This document shows, one piece after another, positions 62,637 to 64,000 of a stretch of 64,000 bases of DNA (its first letter is position 1; each line of letters opens with the position of its first letter). This stretch comes from Oceanobacillus piezotolerans (GTDB lineage Bacteria; Bacillota; Bacilli; Bacillales; Amphibacillaceae). A model generated the notes under the pieces. It did not search any database. It was not told the DNA's origin and was given only the letters and a program-made list of their open reading frames with translations. The position numbers and the translations under genes were made by a program. The stretch covers positions 186,001 to 250,000 of the forward strand of contig NZ_RCHR01000004.1 in NCBI RefSeq assembly GCF_003665065.1. The letters are read 5' to 3'.

Positions 62637-63630
62637 CGGCTTCTCCTCCCTTCTTAAAGGGAATATAGCAACGGACGTGATGACCTTCTGATACACTTTC
62701 TAGTTCCGGTGCGGAATCACGACAAATATCCATTGCGAATTCACAGCGATCCGCGAATCTGCAGCCTTTAGGAAACTGATGTGAAGGCGGTACATTCCCA
62801 GGGATGGACAGCAATCTCCTTACATTATTTTCCAAACTGGGCATGGTTTTAAGCAATGCTTTCGTATAGGGGTGCTGTGGATTTAAGAAAACTTCCTTTA
62901 CCTCCGCTTCTTCCACGATTTGACCAGCGTACATCACAAGCACCCGGTCAGCCGTCTCCGCGACAACTCCCATATCATGCGTAATTAATAGAATGGAAGA
63001 GTTAAACGTATCCTGCATTTTAAGCATAAGTTTTAAAATTTGGGACTGCACGGTGACATCTAGAGCGGTAGTTGGCTCATCGGCAATAAGAACTTTTGGA
63101 TTATTCGACATCGCGATTGCAATCATGACCCGCTGCCGCATTCCACCTGATAATTGATGTGGATACTCCTTAATGACCTTCTCCGGGTTTGCTATTCCGA
63201 CGAGTTTTAATAACTCAAGTGCACGTTCCTTCGCTTCTTTTTTTGAAATTCGTTGATGATGGATGATGGACTCCATAATTTGATCACCAATTTTAAAGAC
63301 AGGATCCAAAGAAGTCATTGGTTCTTGGAAAATCATTGCGATATCATCACCACGGACTTTTCGCATCTCTTTCTCGGAGAGTCTCAGCAGGTCCTTCCCC
63401 TCTAATTCAATGGAACCACTTACAATTTTTCCTGGAGGAATGGAGAGGAGTTTCATGATAGAAAGAGAGGTCACGCTTTTTCCACTGCCGGATTCCCCTA
63501 CTAATGCAACGGTTTCTCCTCTATTTAAATGAAAACTAACCCCGTCCACAGCTTTTGCCATCCTACTAGGCGCTATTTCAAAGTAGACTCTTAGATCTTT
63601 TATCTCCAGAAGTTTCTCTTTTTGCTCCAT
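62599..63630 (-). CDS. dppD: ABC transporter ATPase (DppD/OppD type)
   Basis: 343 residues. Walker A LVGESGSGKSVTSLSI, Q-loop MIFQEPMTSLDPVFK, signature LSGGMRQRVMIAIAM, Walker B VLIADEPTTALDVT and the Cys motif GCRFADRCEFAMDICR. Partner of DppF in the ATPase heterodimer. It follows the M20 peptidase gene by 4 bases. Confidence 0.92.
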   Translation of the reverse strand: MEQKEKLLEIKDLRVYFEIAPSRMAKAVDGVSFHLNRGETVALVGESGSGKSVTSLSIMKLLSIPPGKIVSGSIELEGKDLLRLSEKEMRKVRGDDIAMIFQEPMTSLDPVFKIGDQIMESIIHHQRISKKEAKERALELLKLVGIANPEKVIKEYPHQLSGGMRQRVMIAIAMSNNPKVLIADEPTTALDVTVQSQILKLMLKMQDTFNSSILLITHDMGVVAETADRVLVMYAGQIVEEAEVKEVFLNPQHPYTKALLKTMPSLENNVRRLLSIPGNVPPSHQFPKGCRFADRCEFAMDICRDSAPELESVSEGHHVRCYIPFKKGGEAVDKEQRSVTKSF

Positions 63631-63634
63631 GCTT

Positions 63635-64000
63635 TCACCTCAAGTTAGTTAAAAATTGCAATGCTGCCTCACGGTAAATTGCCGTCGTTTCTGCTAATTC
63701 ATCTATGTCAACGTATTCATTTATTTGGTGTGGTATATCGCGATCACCGGCACCTATGGTTACAATTGGTATACCATGCACGTGTAAAAATGTTCCGTCT
63801 GTTGCACCTGGCACCCCGTTATATTTGGGTGTTTTTCCTGTTACGTTTTGAACCGCTTTATATACTGCCTGTACAACAGGGTCCTGTTTGGAAGTTGAGG
63901 TTGCTGGACGATTATCTAAGACTGTTAGTTCTGCTCGAAAATCTGGATCTTTCTCTTTTAGCTTGTCGATAATTCCATGTATTCGCCGCAGCAATTCATC
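63635..64000 (-). CDS. M20-family metallopeptidase (ArgE/DapE/ACY1), C-terminal part
   Basis: The 121 codons visible, beginning inside the gene beyond the right edge, match the second catalytic half of M20 peptidases: GVPGATDGTFLHVHGIPIVT, GAGDRDIPHQINEYVDIDEL, and the end of the dimerisation domain before it. The zinc ligand His in PHQINEYV is present. It would hydrolyse dipeptides or N-acyl amino acids. It lies 4 bases before dppD, so it is the upstream member of the operon. Confidence 0.85.
   Translation of the reverse strand, partial: DELLRRIHGIIDKLKEKDPDFRAELTVLDNRPATSTSKQDPVVQAVYKAVQNVTGKTPKYNGVPGATDGTFLHVHGIPIVTIGAGDRDIPHQINEYVDIDELAETTAIYREAALQFLTNLR

Overview
The window is low-GC Gram-positive DNA of Bacillaceae type. 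Ribosome-binding sites are strong AGGAGG-like sequences, TTG starts are common, and many proteins match Bacillus subtilis counterparts closely (YeeI, MtnE, MtnU, YkoY, YhfP, YxjF-like). A halotolerant genus such as Oceanobacillus or Virgibacillus would fit, but the sequence alone does not prove it. There is no rRNA, tRNA, prophage, CRISPR array or intact transposase.

Layout. (a) 1-13 kb: truncated XylR_N/V4R-type regulator, small hypothetical, MaoC-like protein, YebC2-type translation factor (yeeI), a self-regulated tetR/metallo-beta-lactamase/membrane-protein operon with two operators, AbgT transporter, mtnE/mtnU, VOC protein, CorA, purC. (b) 13-22 kb: hypothetical protein, stand-alone trpB, drug exporter, SDR, a truncated dehydrogenase remnant, and ykoY behind a Mn2+-sensing yybP-ykoY riboswitch. 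(c) 22-25 kb and 33-35 kb: decayed zones with frameshifted, truncated and chimeric genes. (d) 25-33.4 kb: acyl/keto-acid metabolism: thioesterase, BKACE-type beta-keto acid cleavage enzyme, two tandem IclR regulators, a TetR regulator, and a three-gene biotin-dependent carboxylase operon of unassigned substrate. (e) 35-43 kb: oxidoreductase island with two LysR regulators, ending in a two-subunit aconitase X operon. (f) 43-49 kb: remnants, MerR regulator, and a glutamate/dicarboxylate symporter preceded by a ydaO-type c-di-AMP riboswitch. (g) 49-57 kb: YiaAB protein, YdeI-like protein, a tandem duplication of a single-domain DUF1259 gene next to a GMC oxidoreductase, and a translationally coupled tartrate/malate-type dehydrogenase-SDR-aldehyde dehydrogenase operon. 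(h) 57-64 kb: a dipeptide ABC transporter operon carrying two peptidases.

How the parts work together. The dpp-type operon imports and hydrolyses peptides. BKACE, thioesterase, the scoA remnant, 3-hydroxybutyrate dehydrogenase and quinone reductases look like a rearranged beta-keto acid/ketone-body set. The two riboswitches tie a TerC-family membrane protein to Mn2+ and an acidic-amino-acid symporter to c-di-AMP (osmotic/potassium signalling).

Most unusual observations: two different ~20-21 bp degenerate repeat arrays, each between convergent genes; the c-di-AMP riboswitch on a DAACS symporter; the atypical carboxylase operon; a chimeric scoA/quinone-reductase remnant; and diverged duplicate remnants of a possible plasmid-type locus at 33.5 and 44-45 kb. 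I found no clear new defence system.
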